NCBI RefSeq assembly: GCF_030817355.1
Contig: NZ_JAUSZH010000001.1
Location: 4,935,501 to 4,999,500 of the forward strand
Source: Streptomyces sp. V1I1
GTDB lineage: Bacteria; Actinomycetota; Actinomycetes; Streptomycetales; Streptomycetaceae
Reading direction: 5' to 3'
Length of the DNA: 64,000 bases
Below are positions 27,161 through 36,011 of the stretch, piece after piece. How positions within the stretch are numbered: position 1 is the first letter of the stretch; each line of letters starts with the position of its first letter. The notes below the pieces were generated by a model. It was not told the DNA's origin and made no database searches. It was given only the letters and a program-made list of their open reading frames with translations. The translations under genes and the position numbers were made by a program.

Positions 27161-27677
27161 CCCACTGGTCGGCATCGTCATGGGCTCGGACTCCGACTGG
27201 CCCGTCATGGAGGCCGCGGCGCAGGCCCTCGACGAGTTCGAGATCCGGTACGAGGTCGATGTCGTCTCCGCGCACCGGATGCCACGCGAAATGATCGCGT
27301 ACGGAGAGGAGGCCGCGGACCGCGGTCTCAAGGCGATCATCGCGGGCGCCGGGGGAGCGGCCCATCTGCCGGGCATGCTCGCATCCGTCACCCCGCTCCC
27401 GGTCATCGGCGTCCCGGTACCGCTGAAGTACCTCGACGGGATGGACTCGCTGCTGTCCATCGTGCAGATGCCGGCGGGCGTGCCGGTCGCCACGGTCTCG
27501 GTCGCCGGAGCCCGTAACGCGGGCCTGCTCGCGGCCCGCATCCTGGCCACGCAGGACAATGAACTCCTCGCCCGTATGCGGGAGTTCCAGCAGGAGCTGA
27601 ACGACCAGGCGACGGAGAAGGGCAAGCGGCTGCGTACGAAGGTCGAGGGTGCGGCGGCCTTCGGTTTCGGGAAGTAA
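27153..27677 (+). CDS. purE: N5-carboxyaminoimidazole ribonucleotide mutase
   Basis: The 174-residue class I PurE rearranges N5-CAIR to CAIR, the step after PurK. Signature motifs: [16 protein letters not shown] (substrate phosphate and Ser/Asp), [11 protein letters not shown] (catalytic His), [13 protein letters not shown] and [18 protein letters not shown] 27153 sits inside the purK end and follows GAGGGA at six bases, so the pair is translationally coupled. The dipeptidase gene starts seven bases after its stop. Confidence 0.97.
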   Translation: MSNPLVGIVMGSDSDWPVMEAAAQALDEFEIRYEVDVVSAHRMPREMIAYGEEAADRGLKAIIAGAGGAAHLPGMLASVTPLPVIGVPVPLKYLDGMDSLLSIVQMPAGVPVATVSVAGARNAGLLAARILATQDNELLARMREFQQELNDQATEKGKRLRTKVEGAAAFGFGK

Positions 27678-27684
27678 CACCGCC

Positions 27685-28869
27685 ATGGACTTTCTCAGCC
27701 GGGCACGGGAACTCCTCGCCGAACACCCAGTCGTCGACGGGCACAACGACCTGCCGTGGGCGCTTCGCGAACACGTCCGCTACGACCTGAACCGTATGGA
27801 CATCGCCGCCGACCAGAGAGGCCGGCTGCACACGGACATCCCGCGGCTGCGCGCCGGCGGGGTCGGCGCGCAGTTCTGGTCCGTGTACGTACGCAGCGAC
27901 ATGGCCGGGGACGACGCGGTCAGCGCGACCCTGGAGCAGGTCGACGGGGTGCGCCAGCTGCTGGAGCGCTACCCGGCCGACCTGGCCGCCGCACTGACGG
28001 CGGACGACATGGAGAAGGCGCGCGGCGAGGGCCGGATCGCCTCGCTCATGGGCGCCGAGGGCGGGCACTCCATCAACAACTCGCTCGCCACGCTGCGGGC
28101 GCTGTACGCGCTGGGCGTGCGCTATATGACGCTCACCCACAACGACAACGTCCCGTGGGCGGACTCGGCGACCGATGCTCCCGGGGTCGGCGGCCTCTCG
28201 GACTTCGGTCACGAGGTCGTACGGGAGATGAACCGCACCGGCATGCTGGTCGACCTCTCCCACGTGGCCGCGTCCACGATGCGCGACGCGCTCGCCACGT
28301 CGGCCGCCCCGGTCGTCTTCTCGCACTCCTCGTCCCGGGCGATCTGCGACCACGTACGCAACATCCCCGACGATGTGCTGGCGCTGCTGCCCGCGAACGG
28401 CGGCGTCGCGATGGTCACCTTCGTGCCGAAGTTCATCCTCCCGCAGGCCGTCGCCTGGACCCAGGCGGCCGACGAGAACATGCAGACGCACGGCTTCCAC
28501 CCCCTGGACACGACGCCGGACGCGATGCGGATCCACGCGGCCTTCGAGGAGGCGCACCCCCGCCCGGTGGCCACCGTCGCGACGGTGGCGGACCACCTCG
28601 ACCATATGCGCGAGGTCGCCGGCGTCGACCACATCGGCATCGGCGGCGACTTCGACGGCACCGCCTTCACCCCCGCCGGCCTGGACGACGTCGCGGGCTA
28701 TCCCAACCTGATCGCGGAGCTGCTGCAGCGCGGCTGGTCGGCCTCCGAACTGGCGAAGCTCACCTGGCAGAACGCGGTGCGCACGCTGCGCGCGGCGGAG
28801 GACGTCGCCCGCGATCTGCAGACGCAGCGGGGCCCGTCGAACGTGACGATCGGGCAGCTCGACGGCTGA
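27685..28869 (+). CDS. Membrane-dipeptidase family zinc peptidase (renal dipeptidase-like)
   Basis: A 394-residue amidohydrolase-fold dipeptidase (peptidase M19). The metal ligands are present: [10 protein letters not shown] (His20 and Asp22), the bridging Glu in [23 protein letters not shown] (two histidines), and GIGGDFDGT (Asp). No signal peptide or membrane segment is seen, so it is probably cytoplasmic, cleaving dipeptides that may enter through transporters such as the nearby POT protein. ATG 27685 follows GGGAAG at ten bases. It likely shares a transcript with purKE. Confidence 0.93.
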   Translation: MDFLSRARELLAEHPVVDGHNDLPWALREHVRYDLNRMDIAADQRGRLHTDIPRLRAGGVGAQFWSVYVRSDMAGDDAVSATLEQVDGVRQLLERYPADLAAALTADDMEKARGEGRIASLMGAEGGHSINNSLATLRALYALGVRYMTLTHNDNVPWADSATDAPGVGGLSDFGHEVVREMNRTGMLVDLSHVAASTMRDALATSAAPVVFSHSSSRAICDHVRNIPDDVLALLPANGGVAMVTFVPKFILPQAVAWTQAADENMQTHGFHPLDTTPDAMRIHAAFEEAHPRPVATVATVADHLDHMREVAGVDHIGIGGDFDGTAFTPAGLDDVAGYPNLIAELLQRGWSASELAKLTWQNAVRTLRAAEDVARDLQTQRGPSNVTIGQLDG

Positions 28870-28898
28870 GTGCGGTCCGCTCGACGGCTGAGTGCGGT
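28857..28898. repeat. 20-bp direct repeat across the dipeptidase stop codon
   Basis: Two identical 20-base copies (28857-28876 and 28879-28898), each containing CTCGACGGCTGAGTGCGG, are separated by CC. The first copy encodes the last two residues and the TGA stop. The second is non-coding. Confidence 0.9.
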
Positions 28899-29014
28899 GC
28901 GGGGGTCCGGGGTCAGGCCTCGTACCCCGAACGCACCAACCCACCGTGAACCCTCGGCGCTCCCGTGCCACGGTGGCTCTACGGCACGGTCGTTCGAAGC
29001 TCGGAGCACCCGCC

Positions 29015-30142
29015 ATGGCAGATCTGCAGGACGAACCCCAAACCGCCACCGCCGCGGTCGGCAACTTCGGCGACTTCGGCGCCCTCGACGATCTCGGTGA
29101 CCTCGACTCCCTGGCGCTGCCCCGCGCCGGGGCGTCGGCCGAGCCGGTCGAGCCGGTCGAGCCGGTCGCCGGGAGCCTGGAGCGGGCACGGGAACTACTT
29201 GCCGTGCACCCGATAGCCGACGGGTTCAGCGGTCTGGCCCAGGCGCTCAGGGGCACCCCGTCGCACGACATCGAACACGGCGAGCGGACGCTGGAGACGG
29301 ACATACCCCGGCTGCGGGACGGCGGCGTCGGCGCGCAGTTCTGGTCTCTGCATGCGCCGTCCGAGATCACCGGTGACGGCGCGCTGACCGTGACGATGGA
29401 GCAGCTCGACCTGGTCCGCTCGCTGGTGGCCGGCTATCCCGAAAGCATGCGCCTGGCGCTGAGCGTCGACGACCTCGCCGACGCACGCAACTGCGGCCGC
29501 ATAGCCGTGCTGCTCGGCCCGGTGGCCGGCCCGGCCCTGGGCGACTCGCTCGGCACGCTGCGCGCGTACCACGCCTTGGGCGTCCGCAGCCTGACCCTCG
29601 CGGGCACTCGCTGGACCCAGCGCACCGGCCTGACCTCCTTCGGCCATGAGGTCGTCCGCGAGATGAACCGCCTGGGCATCGTCGTCGACCTCTCCGGCTG
29701 CACGCCCGAGACGATGCACCGGGCGCTGAAGGTGGCCCAGGCGCCGGTCGTCATCTCGCACCACCCGGAGCGGGTCCCGGACGACGTACTGCGCCAGCTC
29801 CGCGCCAACCGCGGCGTCTGCATGGTCCCTTGCACGGCCGCCACCCTCCGCGAAACGGCGGACCACCTGGACCACGTCCGCGACGCGGTCGGCCCGGAGT
29901 CGGTAGCCCTCACCGGCGCCTACGACACGGGCGCCCAACACGCCCCCGACCTGGCAGACGTGTCCTGCTTCCCCCGCCTGATCGCCGAACTCCTGGACCG
30001 CTCCTGGCCCGAACCGGACATCGAGGCGCTGACATGGGGGAACGTATACCGGGTCGTGAGGGACACGGATTTCGTGGCCAGGGCGATGCAGGACCGCAGG
30101 TCGGCGTCGACAGCACGGGTGACGACGCTGGACGACGCGTAG
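29015..30142 (+). CDS. Degenerate membrane-dipeptidase paralogue lacking metal ligands
   Basis: The 375-residue product aligns by eye with the preceding dipeptidase (shared [49 protein letters not shown]). Key positions differ: GHNDLP becomes GFSGLA, the GAEGG glutamate becomes GPVAG, and GDFDGT becomes GAYDTG. One His (VVISHHPERV) remains. Hydrolytic activity is therefore unlikely; it may bind a peptide, regulate its neighbour, or be decaying. A 60-residue acidic N-terminal extension with EPVEPVEPV is added. Reading frame and codon use are intact, which argues for selection. ATG 29015 has CGGAG nine bases upstream. Confidence 0.8.
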   Translation: MADLQDEPQTATAAVGNFGDFGALDDLGDLDSLALPRAGASAEPVEPVEPVAGSLERARELLAVHPIADGFSGLAQALRGTPSHDIEHGERTLETDIPRLRDGGVGAQFWSLHAPSEITGDGALTVTMEQLDLVRSLVAGYPESMRLALSVDDLADARNCGRIAVLLGPVAGPALGDSLGTLRAYHALGVRSLTLAGTRWTQRTGLTSFGHEVVREMNRLGIVVDLSGCTPETMHRALKVAQAPVVISHHPERVPDDVLRQLRANRGVCMVPCTAATLRETADHLDHVRDAVGPESVALTGAYDTGAQHAPDLADVSCFPRLIAELLDRSWPEPDIEALTWGNVYRVVRDTDFVARAMQDRRSASTARVTTLDDA

Positions 30143-30187
30143 GGGCTTGGGGGCCGGGCCCCGCTTTGTCCGCGCTGAGCGCGCCGC

Positions 30188-30550
30188 TCAGTTCGCGCAG
30201 AGGCAGAACGGATGCCCCGCCGGGTCCGCGTACACCCGCCAGGACCGGCCCCTGTCGTCCGCGTCCAGCGGCCTCGCGCCCAGTGCCAGCGCCTCCTTCT
30301 CCGCCGCATCCAGGTCGTCCACCATCAGGTCCAGGTGGAACTGCTGCGAGGCGTCGGGTGCCGGCCACTTCGGCGGTACGAAGTCCGGTGCCGCCTGGAA
30401 CGCCAGCGGGGCGCCCGGTGCTCCCGTCAGGGAGACCCAGCCGTCGCCGTCAGTCTCGATGTCACCGCCCAGGAGCCCGGCGTAGAAGCGGCCGAGCGCG
30501 ACAGGGTCGGGACAGTCCAGCACCACAGTGCCCAGCGTGGCGATGGCCAT
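30188..30550 (-). CDS. VOC-family (glyoxalase/bleomycin-resistance-like) protein
   Basis: A 120-residue vicinal-oxygen-chelate protein. Two beta-alpha-beta-beta-beta halves are visible: LGTVVLDCPDPVALGRFYAGLLG and FHLDLMVDDLDAAEKEALALG, ending WRVYADPAGHPFCLC, typical of the glyoxalase_6 subgroup. Substrate unknown. ATG 30550 follows GAGGAG at six bases. It converges on the dipeptidase paralogue and diverges from the CGNR gene. Confidence 0.88.
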   Translation of the reverse strand: MAIATLGTVVLDCPDPVALGRFYAGLLGGDIETDGDGWVSLTGAPGAPLAFQAAPDFVPPKWPAPDASQQFHLDLMVDDLDAAEKEALALGARPLDADDRGRSWRVYADPAGHPFCLCAN

Positions 30551-30638
30551 GGTCTGCTCCTCTGTTTGAGTTACCGGTACAACGGCGTAACCAGTAACGG
30601 TTACCCCATGCTCCCGCACCAGAGGTAACGTCGCAACC

Positions 30639-31157
30639 ATGTACGACAGGGCACCCGCACCCGGCGGCCTCGTGCTGGTCGAGGCCCTGGTGAACACGCT
30701 GAACATCGAGAACGGCGCCGACATGCTCGACACCGCCGACGGCCGCGCCGCCTTCGGTCTCGCCGAGCGCGACGTCCCCGCCGCCCGGGAGCTCCGCGAG
30801 GCCCTGCGCGGCGCCTGCCTCGCGCACGCCGGGCACCGATCACCGGGCCGCTCGCCCGCCGCGCTCGACCGGCTCCTGGCCGGGGCCCCGCTGTACGTCA
30901 CCGTCGCCGAGGACGGCGCCGCGGCACTGCGCCCCGCGACTCCGGACGGCCCGCTCGTCTCCCGTATCGCGGAGGCCATCGCCGCCGCGGCCGCCGACGG
31001 GACATGGGCGCGCCTCAAGGCGTGCGAGGCCGAGGACTGCCACTGGGCGTACTACGACCGCAGCCCGGCCGGCCGCAGCCGCTGGTGCTCGATGGCGGTG
31101 TGCGGCGCGCGCGCCAAGATGCGCACGTACCGCGCCCGCCGCACGGCGACAGGCTGA
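30639..31157 (+). CDS. CGNR zinc-finger / ABATE-domain protein
   Basis: The 172-residue product has an ABATE-type alpha-helical N-terminal domain and a C-terminal treble-clef finger: LKACEAEDCHWAYYD with two cysteines, then SRWCSMAVCGARAKM with two more. The family signature CGNR is CGAR here. Such proteins are thought to be stress-related transcription factors. A start at ATG 30639 has no obvious ribosome site. It is followed by a tandem-repeat tract. Confidence 0.85.
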   Translation: MYDRAPAPGGLVLVEALVNTLNIENGADMLDTADGRAAFGLAERDVPAARELREALRGACLAHAGHRSPGRSPAALDRLLAGAPLYVTVAEDGAAALRPATPDGPLVSRIAEAIAAAAADGTWARLKACEAEDCHWAYYDRSPAGRSRWCSMAVCGARAKMRTYRARRTATG

Positions 31158-31168
31158 CGGATCCTCAG

Positions 31169-31272
31169 GCCGACCGCCGCGCCGCGAACGGCGAAGGCCC
31201 ATGCCGACCGTCGCGCCGCGAGCGGCGAAAGCTCAGGCGCGCAGCCGCGCCGCGAGCGGCGGAAGCTCAGGC
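31169..31272. repeat. Three imperfect ~34-bp direct repeats after the CGNR gene
   Basis: Three copies share CGCGCCGCGAACGGCGAA-like cores (31169-31199, 31203-31238, 31239-31272), the last two also sharing AAGCTCAGGC. They fill the spacer up to the end of the convergent dehydrogenase gene and slightly enter it. Confidence 0.75.
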
Positions 31273-32604
31273 CCGCGGCCGCCCCATCGCCCGGTACGTC
31301 CAGCCCGCCTCGCGCCACTTCCCGCCGTCCAGCGCGTTCCTGCCGTCCAGCACGATCCGGCTCGTCACGACCTCGCCCAGCGCCGCCGGGTCCAGCTCGC
31401 GGAACTCGCGCCACTCCGTCAGGTGCAGCACCACATCCGCGCTCCGCACCGCCTCCAGCGCCGAGTCCGCGTACCCGAGCGTCGGGAACAGCCGCCGTGC
31501 GTTCTCCATGCCCTTGGGGTCGTACACCGTGACCTGGCCGCCCTGCAGATGGATCTGGCCCGCCACATTCAGCGCCGGTGAATCCCGTACGTCGTCCGAG
31601 TCCGGCTTGAACGTCGCGCCCAGCACGGCCACCCGCTTCCCCAGGAAGGAGTCGCCGCCCACCGCGTCCCGCGCCAGCTCCACCATGTGCCCGCGCCGCC
31701 GCATATTGATCGAGTCGACCTCGCGCAGGAACGTCAGCGCCTGGTCCACGCCCAGCTCACCGGCCCGCGCCATGAACGCCCGGATGTCCTTCGGCAGGCA
31801 GCCCCCCCCGAAGCCGACGCCCGCCCGCAGGAACTTCTTCCCGATGCGCTCGTCGTGCCCGATCGCCTCCGCCAGCTTCACCACATCGCCGTCCGCGGCC
31901 TCGCAGATCTCCGCCATGGCGTTGATGAACGAGATCTTGGTCGCCAGGAAGGAATTCGCCGCGGTCTTCACCAGCTCCGCCGTCGGGTAGTCCGTCACCA
32001 CGAACGGCGACCCCTCCTCGACCGGCGTCGCGTACACCTCGCGCAGCAGCTTCTCGGCCCGCTCGCTGGTGACGCCCACCACGACCCGGTCCGGGTGCAG
32101 CGTGTCCTGCACGGCGAAGCCCTCCCGCAGGAACTCCGGGTTCCAGGCCAGCTCCACGTCCCCCGGCGCCTTCTCGGCGAGAAGGTCGGCCAGCCGCTGC
32201 GCCGACCCCACCGGGACGGTCGACTTGCCGACGACGAGCGCGGTCCGCGTCAGTACCGGCGCCAGCGACTCGAAGGCGGAGTCGACGTACGACATGTCAC
32301 AGGCGTACTCCCCGTGCTTCTGCGGGGTGTTCACGCAGACAAAATGAACGTCGCCGAACTCCCCGATCTCCTCCCAGGAGGTCGTGAAGCGCAGCCGCCC
32401 GCTCGATCCCTCTATCCCCGCGACATGCCTGGCGAGCAGCTCCTCCAGCCCCGGCTCGTACATAGGGACCTTGCCCGCCGAAAGCATCTCGATCTTCTCG
32501 GGCACGATGTCGAGTCCGAGCACTTCGAAGCCCAGCTCCGCCATGGCCGCGGCGTGCGTGGCGCCGAGATATCCGGTGCCGATCACGGTGATCTTGAGGG
32601 CCAT
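31267..32604 (-). CDS. UDP-glucose/GDP-mannose 6-dehydrogenase family enzyme
   Basis: A 445-residue NAD-dependent four-electron dehydrogenase, most likely UDP-glucose 6-dehydrogenase, making UDP-glucuronate for envelope polymers. Features: Rossmann motif VIGTGYLGATHA, FVCVNTPQK, STVPVGSAQRL, the helix around ELVKTAANSFLATKISFINA, catalytic-cysteine motif GVGFGGGCLPKD, and the C-terminal domain KRVAVLGATFKPDSDDVRDS. ATG 32604 follows GGAG at seven bases. It is isolated from a transport operon but lies between two glycan regions. Confidence 0.92.
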   Translation of the reverse strand: MALKITVIGTGYLGATHAAAMAELGFEVLGLDIVPEKIEMLSAGKVPMYEPGLEELLARHVAGIEGSSGRLRFTTSWEEIGEFGDVHFVCVNTPQKHGEYACDMSYVDSAFESLAPVLTRTALVVGKSTVPVGSAQRLADLLAEKAPGDVELAWNPEFLREGFAVQDTLHPDRVVVGVTSERAEKLLREVYATPVEEGSPFVVTDYPTAELVKTAANSFLATKISFINAMAEICEAADGDVVKLAEAIGHDERIGKKFLRAGVGFGGGCLPKDIRAFMARAGELGVDQALTFLREVDSINMRRRGHMVELARDAVGGDSFLGKRVAVLGATFKPDSDDVRDSPALNVAGQIHLQGGQVTVYDPKGMENARRLFPTLGYADSALEAVRSADVVLHLTEWREFRELDPAALGEVVTSRIVLDGRNALDGGKWREAGWTYRAMGRPRA

Positions 32605-32781
32605 GCGGTGCTCCAGGGAAGTGCGGGCTCGGAATGCGTGCCCGAGCATAGCCGTGCCCCCTCGGGGCACGTTTCCCCCTGTCAGACCGCTGTCGCCAAG
32701 GTCACGTATGCCTAGCTGCGGCCAGCCCTCTAAAATTCGGTTACTTAACGGTAGTTAGCGTTCCTTGGGGAGTGAGAGACC

Positions 32782-33948
32782 TTGGCCGGATCGACCGGTA
32801 ACTCGGCATTTGACCTGTACCGCCCGTCCGAAGAGCACGACATGCTCCGTGACGCCATCCGCTCGCTCGCCGAGGCAAAGATCGCTCCGTTCGCCGCCGA
32901 GGTCGACGAGGAGGCCCGCTTCCCGCAGGAGGCCCTCGACGCCCTGGTCTCCGCCGACCTGCACGCGGTCCACGTCCCGGAGTCCTACGGCGGCGCGGGC
33001 GCCGACGCGCTGGCCACCGTCATCGTCATCGAAGAGGTCGCGCGCGTCTGCGCCTCCTCCTCCCTGATCCCGGCCGTGAACAAGCTCGGCTCGCTCCCGG
33101 TGATCCTCTCCGGCTCCGAGGACCTCAAGAAGAAGTACCTGGGCCCGCTCGCCAATGGCGACGGGATGTTCTCGTACTGCCTCTCCGAGCCGGACGCCGG
33201 CTCCGACGCGGCCGGTATGAAGACCAAGGCCGTGCGCGACGGCGACCACTACATACTCAACGGCGTGAAGCGCTGGATCACCAACGCCGGCGTCTCCGAG
33301 TACTACACGGTGATGGCCGTCACCGACCCGACCAAGCGCTCCAAGGGCATCAGCGCCTTCGTTGTCGAGAAGTCCGACGAGGGCGTCTCCTTCGGCGCCC
33401 CGGAGAAGAAGCTCGGCATCAAGGGCTCCCCGACCCGGGAGGTCTACCTCGACAACGTCCGCATCCCCGCCGACCGCATGATCGGCGAGGAGGGCACCGG
33501 CTTCGCGACCGCCATGAAGACCCTGGACCACACCCGCATCACGATCGCGGCCCAGGCCCTCGGCATCGCGCAGGGCGCTCTCGACTACGCCAAGGGCTAC
33601 GTCCAGGAGCGCAAGCAGTTCGGCAAGCCGATCGCCGACTTCCAGGGCATCCAGTTCATGCTCGCCGACATGGCGATGAAGCTGGAGGCCGCCCGCCAGC
33701 TCACCTACGCCGCGGCTGCCAAGTCCGAGCGGGTCGACAGCGACCTCACCTTCTTCGGCGCGGCCGCCAAGTGCTACGCCTCGGACGCCGCCATGGAGAT
33801 CACCACGGACGCGGTCCAGCTGCTCGGCGGCTACGGCTACACCCGTGACTACCCCGTCGAGCGCATGATGCGCGACGCCAAGATCACGCAGATTTATGAA
33901 GGCACGAATCAGGTTCAGCGGATCGTCATGGCCCGCAACCTGCCGTAA
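32782..33948 (+). CDS. Acyl-CoA dehydrogenase
   Basis: A 388-residue FAD enzyme catalysing alpha,beta-dehydrogenation of an acyl-CoA. Motifs: YCLSEPDAGSDAAGM (FAD/substrate signature), KRWITNAGVSEYY, QERKQFGKPIADFQ, and QLLGGYGYTRDYPVERMMRD, followed by IYEGTNQVQR holding the catalytic Glu. Short-chain or branched-chain type by overall pattern; chain specificity cannot be read. TTG 32782 follows GGGGAG at about nine bases. It ends before a strong bidirectional terminator. Confidence 0.94.
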   Translation: MAGSTGNSAFDLYRPSEEHDMLRDAIRSLAEAKIAPFAAEVDEEARFPQEALDALVSADLHAVHVPESYGGAGADALATVIVIEEVARVCASSSLIPAVNKLGSLPVILSGSEDLKKKYLGPLANGDGMFSYCLSEPDAGSDAAGMKTKAVRDGDHYILNGVKRWITNAGVSEYYTVMAVTDPTKRSKGISAFVVEKSDEGVSFGAPEKKLGIKGSPTREVYLDNVRIPADRMIGEEGTGFATAMKTLDHTRITIAAQALGIAQGALDYAKGYVQERKQFGKPIADFQGIQFMLADMAMKLEAARQLTYAAAAKSERVDSDLTFFGAAAKCYASDAAMEITTDAVQLLGGYGYTRDYPVERMMRDAKITQIYEGTNQVQRIVMARNLP

Positions 33949-33976
33949 GCCGGCATACGAAATTCGGCATACGAAG

Positions 33977-34010
33977 GGGGCCCGCACCGGACGTTTCCGG
34001 TGCGGGCCCC
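33977..34010. terminator. Bidirectional terminator, acyl-CoA dehydrogenase / LCP gene
   Basis: A 14-base perfect stem GGGGCCCGCACCGG with its complement and a six-base loop lies between convergent genes, followed by TTCGCG. Confidence 0.9.
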
Positions 34011-34024
34011 TTCGCGTCGTCGCG

Positions 34025-35296
34025 TCAGCGGTCCGAGGTGACCGTGACCTTCTCGTCGTTCTTCAACTGCTGCACCAGCTGCTTCACCTTCGCCTTGTCC
34101 CAGACCAGGTTCCCGCCCCTGCTGCCCGAGATCGGCATGTTCATGGACTTGCCCTCGCCGCCCGTGACGCCCTTCATCGCGAAGAACATCTTGCCCAGCG
34201 ACCACAGGGACATGTCCTTGTCGACGATCAGGGTGTCCAGGCCCGCGCCCATCGTCGGGTAGAGCTTGAACGGGTTGAGCATCGTGCCCGGCGTCGCCGT
34301 CTGGCTCGCCAGAGCCGCAAGGAACTTCTGCTGGTTCTTCGTACGGTCCAGGTCGCTGCCCGCGAAGGCGTACCGCGTCCGCACGAACGCCAGCGACTGC
34401 TCGCCGTTCAGCGTCTGCTTGCCCGCCTGGAAGTCCGCGCCCGACTTCTTGTCCTTGAAGGCCTTCGGGATGTCGATCTCCACGCCGCCGATCGCGTCGA
34501 CGATGTTCGCGAAACCCGCGAAGCCGATCTCGACGTAATGATCGATGCGCAGGCCCGTGTTGTGCTCGACGGTGCGGACCAGCAGCTCCGGGCCGTCCTC
34601 CGCGTACGCCGCGTTCAGCTTCACCCGCCGGCCCTCGGCCGGGAAGGCCTTGCCGGACTCCGAGCCCTTGAAGGACGGTATCTCCACGTCCGAGTCGCGC
34701 GGCAGTGAGATCAGCGTCGGGCCGTTCGAGCCCTCGTGCAGGATCATCATCGAGTCGGTCCGCTTGCCCTCGGCCGAGCCCGTGTGGAGCTTCTTCTTGT
34801 CGTCGGCCGACATGCCCTCGCGGCTGTCGGAGCCCACGATCAGATAGTTCGTGCCTTCGCCCTCGCCCGGGCGCTCGATGACCTTGGAGAGGTCGACCTC
34901 GCGCTTGAGCTTGGAGTCGGCCCAGAAGTACGTGCCGATGGAGACGGCGAGCAGTACGACGACCAGGGTCAGCGAGCCGACCTTGAGGCGGCGCCGCCAG
35001 TTGGGGGCGGGGCGGCCGTCATAGGGCCGGCCGTCGTGCGGCGGACCGCCGTTGCCGCCACCGGGGCCGCCGTAGACCTGGCCCGTGTTGTAGCCGCTGT
35101 CGTAGCCCTGCTGGTCATAGCCTTCGTCGTACCCTCGCGACTGCGGCGGGACCCCGCCGCGCGGGGGTGCGGCCGGGCGCTGCACATGGCGCATCACTCG
35201 CGCGCCCTCGGGTTGAGCGCCGCCGCTGCCGCGGCCGTAGCCGGCTGCGTTGTTGTTGCCGCGGTCGTCGGACCATCCATCGGGCCAGTCATTCAT
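34025..35296 (-). CDS. LCP-family (LytR-CpsA-Psr) protein 1
   Basis: The 423-residue protein has a 100-residue cytoplasmic N-terminus rich in Gly, Tyr and Pro, one membrane segment (about 106-125), then an extracellular LCP domain: NYLIVGSDSREGM, TLISLPRDSDVEIP, VKLNAAYAEDGPELLVRTVE, IDHYVEIGFAGFANIVDAIG, SLAFVRTRYAFAGSDLDRT. The conserved Asp and Arg residues for the Mg-pyrophosphate lipid are kept. LCP enzymes transfer glycopolymers from undecaprenyl phosphate to peptidoglycan. No LytR_C domain is present. ATG 35296 lacks a strong ribosome site. It is divergent from the thioesterase gene. Confidence 0.9.
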   Translation of the reverse strand: MNDWPDGWSDDRGNNNAAGYGRGSGGAQPEGARVMRHVQRPAAPPRGGVPPQSRGYDEGYDQQGYDSGYNTGQVYGGPGGGNGGPPHDGRPYDGRPAPNWRRRLKVGSLTLVVVLLAVSIGTYFWADSKLKREVDLSKVIERPGEGEGTNYLIVGSDSREGMSADDKKKLHTGSAEGKRTDSMMILHEGSNGPTLISLPRDSDVEIPSFKGSESGKAFPAEGRRVKLNAAYAEDGPELLVRTVEHNTGLRIDHYVEIGFAGFANIVDAIGGVEIDIPKAFKDKKSGADFQAGKQTLNGEQSLAFVRTRYAFAGSDLDRTKNQQKFLAALASQTATPGTMLNPFKLYPTMGAGLDTLIVDKDMSLWSLGKMFFAMKGVTGGEGKSMNMPISGSRGGNLVWDKAKVKQLVQQLKNDEKVTVTSDR

Positions 35297-35416
35297 GCGG
35301 ACCAGTGTGCAGGGCGGGCCCCCGCCGCCCACAAGGCGGGTGGGGGAATAGGGGCAGGGCTGTTGCGAAGCTGATGCAATGCGACCGCCGCAGAGCCCCC
35401 GCATATGGTGGAGGGC

Positions 35417-35965
35417 ATGACAGACCAGGCCCAGCACCCGGAGGCAGATATTCCGGGCAAGCCCACCGCGGCGTCCCGAACCACCCTCAGCCACATCATG
35501 ACCGGCAGTGACACCAATCTCCTCGGCACGGTGCACGGTGGCGTGATCATGAAGCTGGTGGACGACGCGGCGGGCGCGGTCGCGGGCCGCCACTCCGGCG
35601 GTCCCGCGGTCACCGCCTCCATGGACGAGATGGTCTTCCTGGTGCCGGTCAGGGTCGGCGATCTGGTGCATGTGAAGGCCCAGGTGAACTGGACGGGCCG
35701 GTCCTCGATGGAGGTCGGCGTACGGGTCCTGGCCGAGCGCTGGAACGAGTCGACGCCGGCGACCCAGGTCGGCAGCGCCTACCTCGTCTTCGCCGCCGTC
35801 GACGGGGACGGCAAGCCCCGAGCCGTACCGCCGGTCATCCCCGAGACCGAGCGGGATCAGCGGCGCTACCAGGAGGCGCAGATCCGGCGTACGCACCGGC
35901 TCGCCCGGCGCCGCGCGATCAAGGAGCTCCGGGACAAGCGCGCGGCGGAGGGCCTGGAGGACTAG
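35417..35965 (+). CDS. Acyl-CoA thioesterase (hotdog fold)
   Basis: A 182-residue thioesterase of the 4HBT/YciA type hydrolysing acyl-CoA. Family pattern: IMTGSDTNLLGTVHGGVIMKLVDDAAGAVAGRH, where the Asn/Gly-His-Gly and Asp region forms the active site, and VFLVPVRVGDLVHVKAQVNW. The C-terminus has a charged helical tail. ATG 35417 has GGAGG only two bases upstream, too close, and TATGGT at -13 to -8, so a leaderless transcript is possible; ATG 35405 is an alternative. Confidence 0.88.
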   Translation: MTDQAQHPEADIPGKPTAASRTTLSHIMTGSDTNLLGTVHGGVIMKLVDDAAGAVAGRHSGGPAVTASMDEMVFLVPVRVGDLVHVKAQVNWTGRSSMEVGVRVLAERWNESTPATQVGSAYLVFAAVDGDGKPRAVPPVIPETERDQRRYQEAQIRRTHRLARRRAIKELRDKRAAEGLED

Positions 35966-36011
35966 GGGGCTGTACGGGGGCGAGGCGGCGGGTCCGGGGG
36001 CGGAGCTCCAG

